Below are positions 54,486-64,000 of a stretch of DNA of 64,000 bases, one piece after another. The stretch is from Schistocephalus solidus (Eukaryota; Platyhelminthes; Cestoda; Diphyllobothriidea; Diphyllobothriidae). The notes below the pieces were generated by a model, which saw only the letters and a list, made by a program, of their open reading frames with translations, had not been told where the DNA came from and ran no database searches. Position numbers and translations under genes: made by a program. The stretch spans positions 1 to 64,000 of the forward strand of contig WEDG01000228.1 in assembly GCA_017591395.1 (NCBI GenBank). Reading direction: 5' to 3'. Each line of letters begins with the position of its first letter. The stretch's first letter is position 1.

Positions 54486-54540
54486 AAGGTTAGGGTTAAG
54501 CTTGACATTTGGGTAAGGATTCGTGTTTTGGTTAGGGTGA
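54486..54540. repeat. degenerate TTAGGG-like tract
   Basis: AAGGTTAGGGTTAAGC and TGGTTAGGGTG lie directly after the SINE. Confidence 0.45.
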
Positions 54541-55175
54541 TAATGCGGGAAGAGGCCAGGCTGCTTATATTGCACTGCGGGGTGGGGGAAGAGTAGAGTC
54601 ATATTCCCTTTCTTCTTTGAGAATTCTGATTTGTGAAGATAGAGCAGCAACTGCCCTGCCTTGATGTGTTCGTCAGGCGAAGTTGCACGGGCATTATAGC
54701 AACAACTGTCTGCAAGAAGGCGATGAACGCAACGCAGCATCGCAGTGTTCACAGCAACCATCCGATGGCTCACGTACGAAGCTGTTCAAGAACACTGTTC
54801 AAAGGACTCCAAACTCACCGTAGTAACTCGGAAGAAGATATCTCCTCAACCTGTTTATGCGGAATGGCTATCTGAAGGCGGTATGAGCCGATGTCGAAGT
54901 GTTCGCCCCGGGGAGGATCCAACCAGAAACAGTCCTATGGTATGGCTTGCTCTGTCGTAATGTATCAAGAGCGTGCCACAGTCGACCGAGTTCATTGCTG
55001 AGGTACTAGGTGCCCAAAACTACCATGCGCTGCAGGGGCATGAAAATCAACGATCAATTAAAGCATAATGAGCATTCGGGTGTAACGTGCCGCATCCCCT
55101 GCCTAAGCTGTGTTCGTAAATACACAAAACAGAATGGACACATGCTTTAATCACGCATACACCAGCATAAGCTAG
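54541..55175. other. unassigned sequence
   Basis: Overlapping frames on both strands at 54633-54960, none with a domain. Confidence 0.3.
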
Positions 55176-55179
55176 CTTT

Positions 55180-55500
55180 GACACGGGGTGATGGATTGCC
55201 TTAAGTGTCTACCCACACCTACGAATCGGGTAACGAGTTTAACAGCGCAGTAACGAGGATAATCGCCCACGCCAGATGCATGACAAGTCGAGAATTGATT
55301 GAAGCCTGGGCTTCTGAGGAGGACTCGGTCAATCGATTTATCGGTCTGGCGCCGACATCCAGAGCCTTGCAGAGTCATCTTCGGACTGGCGTCACTGGTG
55401 TTTGTTGCCGCTTTTATCCCCGATGCTGGATTCCACTAAGAGTTTGAAAGCTCCGATGAATAAAGCCATAATTCCGGTGATAGAATGAGCTTCCTTTTTA
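55180..55500 (-). repeat. dispersed repeat D (mate at 27722-27970)
   Basis: The minus strand reads HSITGIMALFIGAFKLLVES and SIGDKSGNKHQ, then non-coding DNA that also matches the + copy at 27.8 kb. Conservation of both peptide and flank suggests a mobile element of unknown class. Confidence 0.5.
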
Positions 55501-57375
55501 CGTATCCACAAAACGGAAATGCGAAAATTCGCCTCTACTCGAGATAATTGTGTGCCTACAGCACAGTAATGAGGAAAAAATACAAGTCGTTGTCTAGACA
55601 ACCGTTCCTGCAAATAGTCCGCGAAAAGGCTCTCTGACAAATGGTCATTTAATATGTTAGATGCATAAAACAATGCCCCATACTGTTTATTTTCAGCTCA
55701 TTTGTCATTTGAAAACGGATCACGCACCAAGCTAGACATTTAATACAGATAGCAAACAAGCTTACAACTACTTTGCACACCAATTTGCACATCCTTACCT
55801 ATTTAAATAGAAAATAAATCGCCCACGAAATGGCAGGTATCAGTTGTGATACAATGTATTGTGACCAAACCGGGAAATCTCTCCGCACTTATACATGCAC
55901 ATCAGTTAGCGGTGAGGAGACGAGACCCCTTATCTCAGGTAGCCATACACACACTGGACACAGGACACCTATTTGCATGAGAGGTTACCCACATCGCTGG
56001 CACCTGCAGAACAATGAAGGGCCGTGGGTTCCTGGAAGCGAATCCCCCACACGAGGCATGCACCAATAGACATGTCGATGTAGATGCCACATACAGATTT
56101 CTCAAGATCACGCGGAAGCTAGCAAAGCCAATAACGACAGGATAATTGAACCCAGCGGACGTCTATTGGCTTAAATTTTAACCAACCACCGAAAAGTTGG
56201 TTAGGTGCGGTTTAAATTTAATTGTTTTGCGTACACCTTCCATTCGTCTGGCAACGAATTAGGGTACCAAGTTTCGAAATTTACAGAATAAAAGCTATTA
56301 TTTTCCCAAAAAATTTCTAATTAACTTTCTTGGGATGCCCGGTTTTAATACATAAATATGTTTTGCTATTTTGTGTGACGACTCTGTAAGGCAGGTGCAC
56401 TCGAAGAAATGTGTCTAGGCTGTGTGTGACAACCAGCAATTGTAGGAGCAGTCTTTTTGGAGTAATTGACATAGGACGTCAGAAAACACACGGAAGAATA
56501 ATGTTCCTAATTCACTGGTGATATATTCATGCGGGTCTCAGTTAATTTCTCAGTCCCCGACCGGCCCCTCGAAATGTGATCTTAGGGGGATTTTATTTCT
56601 GCAACATGCCGTAAGGCCACCTGTTTTAAGCTGGTGGGCGGTTCATATTCCCGTGTCCCGCTTCGGCGGCCATACAAAAATACGTTAAACCAGATGACCA
56701 CAAATCCTCTTGAAAAATTCCACTAAGGACCAAATAGAGCCATTAGACCAACTGTTGGAGGTCATTTAATCAGATCGTTGGATGAAGGATATTTTCGAAA
56801 CGTTCATGTGCTCGCGTTTCTTCACTTACTTAGTTGTCTTCATGGATGTGCCCAAGATGCTTGTAAAAGTTACTTTTACTAATTTGGGACGAACGTTTGC
56901 AGTTGCAGTGTTTTTGTTTTTTCTAAAAAAGTTATCAGTTTTTCTAACCAAAATAACATCACCACCATCACCCTATTCGAGCCTTCACTTAACCGAAGTT
57001 AGTTTATTTCCGAGTGAGGATTTTAGCGTATATAGGCCCTGTTAGGAGAAACAGACTTTTTTATTGAGCTGAGTTACTAAGTATTTGCATACAGGATATT
57101 CTAAAAAGGTACCCAACATTTTAAAAAGTATTATGATGTCTTTTATTTACAACTAGAATAAAAGCTATGGATGTAATTTAAGTGATTGTGTCAACGCCTC
57201 GTCCAGGCACTGCTGATGACGCGGAAAAACTCTCAGATCAACGTCAGTTGACGGTCTTGCCGTTCAGGAATTATATTTAAACATTCTCAAACAGTCAAAA
57301 GGCCAGAGGTTATAAGCCCGGTAAGCAAGGTTATTCGATGAAACTCATTCGCTCATTACACCTGCCTGGAAAGAT
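55501..57375. other. unassigned AT-rich sequence
   Basis: An 87-codon frame at 56782-57045 (+) is hydrophobic in its middle. It begins inside TTTTCGAAACGTTC, a sequence faintly like the Penelope-type hammerhead end, but without a CTGATGA box. No gene called. Confidence 0.3.
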
Positions 57376-57379
57376 CTCA

Positions 57380-60300
57380 TCAAGATAAAGGGTGACACGT
57401 CAGCTCGACCGTCGTAGTTCGACGATATCCACCGTATGCTCAACAGAAGGGTGGTGCAGGGACGGTGACATGTACGCAAATTAGTTTTAAGTGATAGTAG
57501 ACTTGCACTGCATCCACCGTACTCTCTCTTCCCTTGCCCGCCTGTACCCCGTGTCAAGACATAGTCAAGAAGACCGGAGGCGGGGTCGGGCGCAGATGAA
57601 GCATCTCCCAAGGAGTGGGAGATCAGGGTACATGAGCCTGCACATACGCGTGCCCATGTTTGGCAAGCGCAACCCCCATGTTCGGCATTTGTTACGAAAC
57701 CGCATCCCAGAATAGTAACGCATGCCGCACCCTGATTTGGCCCCCGTGTTGGTCCAACGCATCTGCCACGCGGCCCGTTTAGAGGGCACTCACACACACA
57801 TGATAGTTCGAACGTCGTATTCGACGATGTCCATCGTATGCTGTGCAGGGATGGTGACTCGCGCTGGATTATAATGAGAATAGACTTGCAATACATCTAC
57901 ATCTACATCTATATCAAGACAGAGTCAAGAAGACCAGAGGTGGGAGATGACGCAGGCCCACGCACTGCGGTCCAACACCAAAAAGAACACGACAAAACAA
58001 AAGAGGATCGGCTCGGATCCCAATTGAGTGGGAGTGCCAGATAGGTCGCATTAAGAAGGAGCCATTGCAGCCTGACTATCAGTCCGCCAGTCAGCCACTC
58101 CACACAAAACACGCATTGGGCTGACCACACGGTCTGATTTATCCCGTCAGTTAGCATCCTTCCAAGCCACGGCTTTTAGCACACCGTGCTAGTTTCGAGC
58201 GCACCAGATTGTTTAGAGAGGAAAAGGTGCAGAGCCGTCGACCTCACTCTTTCCCCCACCTCCACAATCAGATCACCGTCCGAGCCGGTCAGTTGTCTGA
58301 TACGGAAATGGGCGCAGCTGCTGGTGACCTCATCTACGCGTACAACGTACACGACATGGCCACCAAAACACAAGTACCAGGATTTCACATAACAGGGGGT
58401 TAAACAGCCCACACCTCACATGCGTGAGATAGTCAGAGGTCACTTTACGAAGGAGCCATCGCAGCTTGACTTTCAGACCCCCAGTAAGTCACTCAACACT
58501 ACGCACATTGGACTGACTGCGAGGTCTGCGTGCAATTGTCCATTTGAAACCTTCCAACCCACGGCGCTTATCGCACCGTGATATTCTCAAGCTCAGATAA
58601 TACATTCAGCAGAGGAGCCACATTGGGAAGGAGCCGAGGATCATACTTGCCTCTAAATAACCTATGCAGACTGAGAGCATGTTTTTTGTGGCGTTGCGTG
58701 GGATCATGTGAGGTGTAAAAGCTGATGAGAAGAGATGTAGTGTTGTGGTATAGCCAGCGGTGTTCTACCAAAGCTTTTCATGGAGCCGCATGTGACCTAA
58801 TCGGCCCATGCGGTGTGTGAATGTGCGTGGGTAGTGCGGACAGCTGAGTCGGGTGCGGCGCGTGTATGGTGGTACTCCTGGCACCAGCTCACCGGTCACT
58901 GTGCGATGGATTCGCAAATTACAAACCAGACCGATGCGTGATGTGCATATGCGGTGACACTGAGGAAAGGAGGTGCTGAGTCTGGGGGGCTCTGCTGCCG
59001 GTACTGGTACTGGTGTGTTAGATGTGTTGGCATCGCAGTGGATTCGTAATGGAGTGTCGTCAAGACGACGGCCTTGTACATCTTCAGTTTGGTGTTCAGG
59101 TGAATACCGTGGCGATTCCACACGGAGGCCTGCAGTCGGCCGAAGGCCTGACTGGCTCTGGAGATTCATTTAGCAACTTCGTCGTAAATTCTCGTGCTGC
59201 GTGATAGGCTGCTTCTCCGATAAGCAAGGGTTTCCGCATTTTTGAGTTGAGCACCGTTGACATTGATTCGAGGAGCATTGTATTCCGTGCTGGGTGGCGG
59301 CTGGTGCATGACAACCGTTTTGGCTGTACTGATTGTTAATCCAAAATCGGTGCAGCCTTCGGTGAAGAGGTCCATGCTCCTTTGCATGTCCTCCTCCGTC
59401 ACTGTGTTAAAGGCGCAGTCGTCCGCGAAGAGCAAGTCATGGACTGTAGTCGTAGACACGCGCGTTGGAGCCTGCATGCTCCGACTGTTGAGAAGGTGCC
59501 CGTCAGTTCTGTAGGCGATGCGGATACCAGGCTGCTCATCATGGTAGGCGTCGTTCAGCATAGCAGAGAACATGAGACTGAAGAGGGTGGGGATCAGTAC
59601 GGCGCCCTGCTTCGCTCCGTTGGTCACTGCGAATGCTTTGGATATCGCCCCGTTGTCAGTGACGCGCGCCGTCACCCCGTCATGAAGCTGACGCACCATG
59701 TGCCTGAACCGCTCAGGACAGCCGAATTTCTCCATGAATTTCCACAGTCCGTCACGATTCACTCTGTCAAAGGCTTTCGTCAGATCCACGAAGGTAGTTT
59801 GGAGGTGGGTTCACGTCTCCTGGCACTTCTCTTGTGGCTGGCGGGCGGCGAAGATCATGTCGGTTGTTCCGCGGTGTCGTCGAAAGCCACATTGGCTTTC
59901 TAGGAGTAGGCCCTGCTCTAGGTGACCGTTCAGACGATTGAGAAGGGTACGGGCGAAGATCTTCCCGGCGATGTTGAGCAACGAGATGCCTCTGTGATTA
60001 TCACAGAGTTGCCGGTTCCCCTTCCGTTTGTAGAGATGGACGATGGTTTTCATTTCATTGCGGTCCAAATACCTCTGGATTTCCTCAGCCTTTCGGATCA
60101 TCCAGGCATCCTGCATCTCCCGCAGCCTTTTGCTATAGAAGGCGGCGGCTTTGTGAGTCGATTCTTCTCCTCGAGTAAGTTGCTGAGGTCGGCGTCATTG
60201 TCGTCAAACAAGTCCTGGTGTTGACGGCGTGCGCGTCCGAGGATTTCGAGGGCGGTGAACTGAACGACATTTCGCAGTTGACACCATCGTGTCTCCACGG

Positions 60301-61805
60301 TGGCGTTATTATCTGGAGCATGCAGGCCCTCCAGTTTCTCGTCCATGTGGTTGCTGAAATCAAAACAGTGAGCAGGCAAATTTAAAAAGGAGTATTTAAC
60401 TTACCTGGCGGTCACTTACCTTGGCGCCTTCGGCGATGTTGACGTCGGAGCCTCATCGGAGAGATGACGAGGCGCTGATCTGTCCAACCATCAGTATCGC
60501 GGATCGCCTTGGTCACGAGCACGTCCTGTCCATCTCGCCTGCGGACGATAACATAGTCCACGAGTTGCTAGCGCCGCAACCGAGGGTGCATCCACGTGGC
60601 CTTCTCCCGCGTCGGAAGGCAAAAGGTGTTGGTCAGCAGGAGATGGTGTTCCGGACACGTTCGCAGAAGAAGGAGGCCGTTATCGTTACAGCTACCGAGA
60701 CCGTGGGGACCTAGCACTCCCTGCCAGTCAGCGTGGTCCGTCCTGACGTGGGAGTTGAAGTTGCCAAGGACAATCAACTTATTCGCCTGCGGCACAGTCG
60801 CCAGGAGGGCATGCAGGTCCTCGTAGAATTTGTCCTTCGCCGCATCAGAGCTCGGTATTGGGGGCACGTAGGTGCTGATGATGGTGGCGAACTTGTCTCC
60901 CCGAAGAGGCAGGCGGAGGCTCATCAGGCGATCATTGATGCCCTGCTGCAGACAGGGCAGACGTCCCACGATGTCGTTACGGATGGCAAAGGCAACACCA
61001 GCGTCGCGTCGCTCTGCCTTTGGCCGGCCGCTCCAGAAGAAGGTGTAACCGGCACCCACCTCCTCCAGTTGACCCTGCTCAGAGAATCGGGTCTCACTGA
61101 CGGCAGCAATGTCCACCTTGTATCGCGCCAGTTCTCGAGCGACTAGTGCCATCCTCCGTTCTGGCCGCTTGCTCCTTGGATTGTCTAAAAGGGAACGAAC
61201 ATTCCAGGCTGCTAGTGTGAGTGGACTCACCCGAGCAGCCTGGAGGGTATGGCGAGGGGGATGGGGACGGGGGTATTGTTGTTTGTTTGAGTTTTACGAC
61301 CGCGTAGTTTGCGATCTGCGAGCCGCGGCCGGCTGCAGAAGACGTGAGACCCAGCATTTTTTTAGGGCACATTTTCTAGCCCCTTTCTCCGCGAGGAGGC
61401 AAGCAGTGCTATCCCTAAATAGGGCTGCTCGGACATCCCAGACGGCTGCCGAACTCCACTATGGGTCACGGTTTTGTTTTAGTGGGAGAACGACCCGATT
61501 TAGCCTGGGCCGCCTACGGGGTTGCTGTCGCCCCCACCGTAGGACTTTTTGAGAGGGGGGAGTTGGGAAGTTCGGGAGTCAGACATGCCGGGTGTGGAGG
61601 CACACACAACACCGGAGACCCTCATCTGGTTTAGCCTGCCGGTCGTGGCGGTTGCGCAGGGTGTGACATCTGGGATAAAGCCAGCTTCACAGTGCCACAG
61701 GTGAGAGTTGGGTACCAGTTAGAGGCGGCCACAGGAGCTTGCATCACCTGTATGTGACAAACGGAGCGACCACCTACACCTGAGTAGTTTCCCTACACCC
61801 CGCAC
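57380..61805 (-). mobile_element. LINE (APE-type non-LTR retrotransposon), nearly end to end
   Basis: This is the most complete copy. On the minus strand it has a 5' region (61805-61265, sharing ACTGGTACCCAACTCTCACC with 34.68 kb), ORF2 with endonuclease, RT and fingers (61263-58765), a short spacer and a long 3' tail (58585-57380) that itself contains two partial copies of an inner block. The tail terminus carries CATACGGTGGATATCGTCGA. Two internal deletions and several stops make it dead. I did not find target-site duplications by eye. Confidence 0.8.
58765..61263 (-). pseudogene. LINE ORF2: endonuclease, reverse transcriptase, C2H2-like fingers
   Basis: The endonuclease (61230-60568) has [29 protein letters not shown] and [16 protein letters not shown]. 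The catalytic GDFN is GNFN, losing a metal-binding Asp, and the usual SxxxHxDY end is disrupted. After a frame break, REKATWMHP and DYVIVRR lead to a linker. At about 60045 the sequence jumps from QRYLDRNEMK to TIVHLYKRKGNR, deleting about 110-130 codons of early RT. Motif A is VDLTKAFDRVNR, motif C FADDCAF, and stops lie near 59800 and 59166. At about 59060 a second deletion joins TTLHYE to the pre-finger linker. Fingers read [18 protein letters not shown] and FTHRMGRLGHMRLHEKLW. The clade looks RTE/CR1-like but is not assigned. Confidence 0.88.
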
Positions 61806-61984
61806 GCATACACACACACGTTTCCTCTTCCACAACTGTAGAGCCACTCACATTGCAGAATTACTGCTTGAACCTAAAGGAGCACAATTATTCCTTTTTG
61901 CTTCAGAATTTCAACGTCGCGTTTGATAATGCTATTAATAAAACTTGCAAATTCTGATTTCATGGCTGATAATCCCGTCACGAT

Positions 61985-62195
61985 GGACTCTAAACGGGAC
62001 GAGTGAGTTCCGTTATCGATTGGTGAGTGTTCCTCAACGAATTCAAGTCAATATTCCCGATCTAAACCGGTAAGACAACGAGTCCATGGGTTAATGGTTA
62101 GAGCGTTGGATTTATGATCAACGGATCTCGGGTTCGAACCTCGGGTTGTACACCACCCTTGTCTTTGTGGGCATTGTTCATCCGACTCTAAAATG
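61985..62195 (+). mobile_element. tRNA-headed SINE copy (S11) lacking the hammerhead
   Basis: Tail block (AAACGGGACGAGTGAGTTCC), AATATTCCCGATCTAAACCG, then the best tRNA-like head of the family (GGTTAATGGTTAGAGCGTTG, B box GGGTTCGAACCTCGGG). Just after it, where GGGTTGGGTATGACTGG and the ribozyme should stand, the sequence passes directly to CCCTTGTCTTTGTGGGCATT. The ribozyme, and little else, is missing. Confidence 0.7.
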
Positions 62196-62358
62196 CCCTA
62201 ACGTCTGGCTCGTATATGACGCTATGATTGTCCTAGTTTCGTTACTTCTTAGTCATGGGTTTCTCCTTGAAGGTGCATGCACAATACACTCTTTCTTTTG
62301 AAACACCGCACGTCCATTGGCTCGTATTGGCTCACACAGGGCGGCAATAAGGAAGAAA

Positions 62359-62556
62359 ATGTCCGAGTGTCCGACTGAGCACTCAGCATTTTTCAATGAA
62401 ACACCTATTCGGGCAATGTATGCGAAGCGAAAACTCCACGCGATCGTTTATGGTAGGTATCCTTTCCGTAACAATTCCAACCATCCGCATCCCCCAACTA
62501 GAATTTCTTTTTTTCTTTTCTTTTCAGCACCTAGTGCGGGCGACCTCTCTCGTTGA
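62359..62556 (+). CDS. candidate small two-exon gene, unknown
   Basis: ATG at 62359 (context GAAAATG) opens 31 codons, MSECPTEHSAFFNETPIRAM, YAKRKLHAIVY, up to TATG|GTAGGT at 62453. A 75-nt intron ends in a very strong pyrimidine tract and acceptor (TTTCTTTTCTTTTCAG at 62527). The second exon continues in frame as APSAGDLSR and stops at 62556, giving 41 residues. The acceptor is among the best in the window, but the product is short and matches nothing known to me. Another frame of exon 2 (HLVRATSLVDATPSPTYFLL) stays open longer, so the true partner exon may be elsewhere. Confidence 0.3.
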   Translation: MSECPTEHSAFFNETPIRAMYAKRKLHAIVYGRYPFRNNSNHPHPPTRISFFLFFSAPSAGDLSR

Positions 62557-63415
62557 CGCGACCCCCAGCCCAACGTATTTTCTGCTCCTCCGAATACCTA
62601 TTCAATGGAGGGGCATGCGACGAAGCTTTGAACTAGCAAATAAAAATGAACTATTTATGGGTTACAGACGGAACCATGCTCACAGCACAGGTGCTAGCTA
62701 ACAGTTCGGATCTGTGTCGGAGGTGTATCCTGTTCATACGATCAACATGCCACCCGTTGCACTCTATATGCTTTTAGCAACTGTCTGTAGTAACTGCCTG
62801 GCGATTTACCGGTGACAGGTGACTCGAAAGTCTGAACATGAGCTTTTATAAGCACCTAAATAAGTATGTTCCGAAAGTGCTATGCAAGGTCTCGAACGTG
62901 GCCACTGAGGGACTTTCGTCATAGGTGCAAACTCGATTGGGCAAGTCGGAGGCAAAACGGTCGGGGTGTTACCGAGAAAGGCAGGCACCTCGCGAAGATA
63001 GCACCTGTCTTTTAGCATAACTACGCGCTGCCCCGAGTGTTCGTTGTTGGTGTGTAGAGGAAGTGCCATCCAAGAAGCCTGACAGCGAAATAGGCGGACT
63101 CTTCGGGTTGACCAATAAGCCGTAGTGGACTATCCCTGGACGGTCCTTCAGGCTTGGCTAGATACCGATCTGGTAAATCTATTACTTATAAAAAGTTTCC
63201 ATTGCGTAGTACCTGGTGAATCTTTTGCGCCGAGCAAAGATGGCTGCACCCTAGAGGCATCCCTCTGTGAATTTAGAACATATGCCTCCACCAAGCCATA
63301 CCGCGCAAAGCCCTGTCCGGAGTCATACCTCAGCCGGATTTTGGATTATCAAAGGGTTACGGTCGATGGGCTTTAAACTTTTCAAAGGTCAGTGATGCGG
63401 GAACAAGTCAATTCC
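62557..63415. other. unassigned sequence
   Basis: An 87-codon frame on - (63069-62806) and an 83-codon frame on + (63125-63376) have no domain or splice pair. Confidence 0.3.
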
Positions 63416-63419
63416 TTCC

Positions 63420-63620
63420 TAGTAGTACCAACGACAGTTCGACGAGCGCGAAAGTGCCCTCCGGGATGGCGTCTCCAGAGTCGACCTAATTTCTCTCCCC
63501 TCCCTTTCTCGTCCTGCACGAGTCCGATGTTCTAGCCGGTCAGCTATCTGGTGCTGAGGTTGAACGCAAGTGGCTGGCGCAGAGTGAAACCTACGCCTGC
63601 GCGTGCCACCACATCCTCCT
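63420..63620 (-). mobile_element. LINE 3' tail fragment, diverged
   Basis: The minus strand shows scattered tail words (GGTGGCACGCGCAGGCG, GCGCCAGCCACTTGCG-type, GCGCTCGTCGAACTGTCG) with the middle rearranged. Confidence 0.4.
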
Positions 63621-64000
63621 AAGTGATAAGTGTTACAGGATGCACAGAATCTCTACAATCCGCTCAATACGTCCTCTGCCCAAATCTGGGTCGCCCGTTT
63701 GGGCCCATGTTGGGTCATCCATAAGACTAAAACCCAGCTGGCGTGAGTCATCACGTCGAATTACTGTTCTCAGGGTGGGGGGAGGGGAAGAGAAGGAGGC
63801 CTTGCCCAACATATACATTGATCTGGCATCGAAGAGGGCACTTCGTGGCCATCGAGACAGGCAGCAAAGGCTAAAGGGCAGGACAAGTATCTCGGCCGCT
63901 GCCGCAACGGATGTTTATCAACCTACATGCCGGGGGAAGGGGAGGTCTGTCAGCAGGAAGTGAGATGATTGAAACAGAAATTGGACGGGTGGTTAAGACA
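63621..64000. other. unassigned sequence
   Basis: A 107-codon plus-strand frame (63640-63963) reads EKEALPNIYIDLASKRALRG in its middle. It is charged and lacks any motif I know, and could be part of an exon running past the window. Confidence 0.2.

Noticed and set aside
57205..57250. CTGATGACGCGGAAAAAC as another hammerhead
   Set aside because: The space between CTGATGA and GAAA allows no stem II loop and no cleavage site follows.
62085..62165. A true tRNA gene (A and B boxes, TTATGAT anticodon-like loop)
   Set aside because: Acceptor stem does not close, and the flanks are those of the SINE family, so it is a SINE head.

Overview
This is a gene-poor, repeat-dense eukaryotic nuclear window of about 64 kb. 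It is most likely from a tapeworm, and I lean to the order Diphyllobothriidea (Spirometra, Dibothriocephalus and Schistocephalus type genomes). That is an inference from the LINE type (APE endonuclease, reverse transcriptase and C2H2-like fingers at the C-terminus), the hammerhead-bearing short elements, and the long trinucleotide repeats. There are no bacterial features: no operons, ribosome binding sites, CRISPR arrays or rRNA.

Most of the window is mobile-element debris. Three copies of one LINE can be read: the start of the window (3' end only), 34.6-37.8 kb on +, and 57.4-61.8 kb on -. In all three the finger-coding end is followed by the same long non-coding tail. Pieces of that tail alone occur at about ten further places, so they are best read as 5'-truncated LINE copies. 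A second family is a tRNA-headed short element (SINE) with about eleven copies, many carrying a recognisable hammerhead ribozyme fold. One copy (26.1-26.5 kb) holds more than one unit of about 284 nt, as expected of an element that passes through multimeric or circular RNA. A different hammerhead sits in a large fold-back structure at 20.5-20.9 kb, and a third hammerhead-like motif lies at 41.5 kb beside a TA repeat. Both resemble terminal repeats of Penelope-like elements.

The one host gene I can identify is an ADAM-family (reprolysin, M12B) metalloprotease-disintegrin gene on the minus strand. Its exons are scattered from 27.1 kb down to 9.3 kb with introns full of repeats: 27079-26542, 22642-22454, 17721-17443, 17176-17078, 13850-13751 and 9663-9328. 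Splice sites and phases fit, but several exons contain small frame breaks, some at homopolymers. The zinc site aligns with a motif that has lost the first and third histidines and the catalytic glutamate, so it is either a dead protease or a decaying gene. Weaker candidate exons lie at 8.0, 30.6-30.9, 38.9, 46.7 and 62.4-62.6 kb.

The rest is simple repeats (notably 3 kb of almost G-free CACT-like sequence at 9.9-12.9 kb, and GGA/GAT arrays at 27.2-27.7 and 51.3-51.8 kb), degenerate TTAGGG-like tracts at six sites, a few other dispersed repeats, and stretches in which I see nothing. All coordinates of degenerate repeats are approximate to tens of bases, because no alignment could be run.
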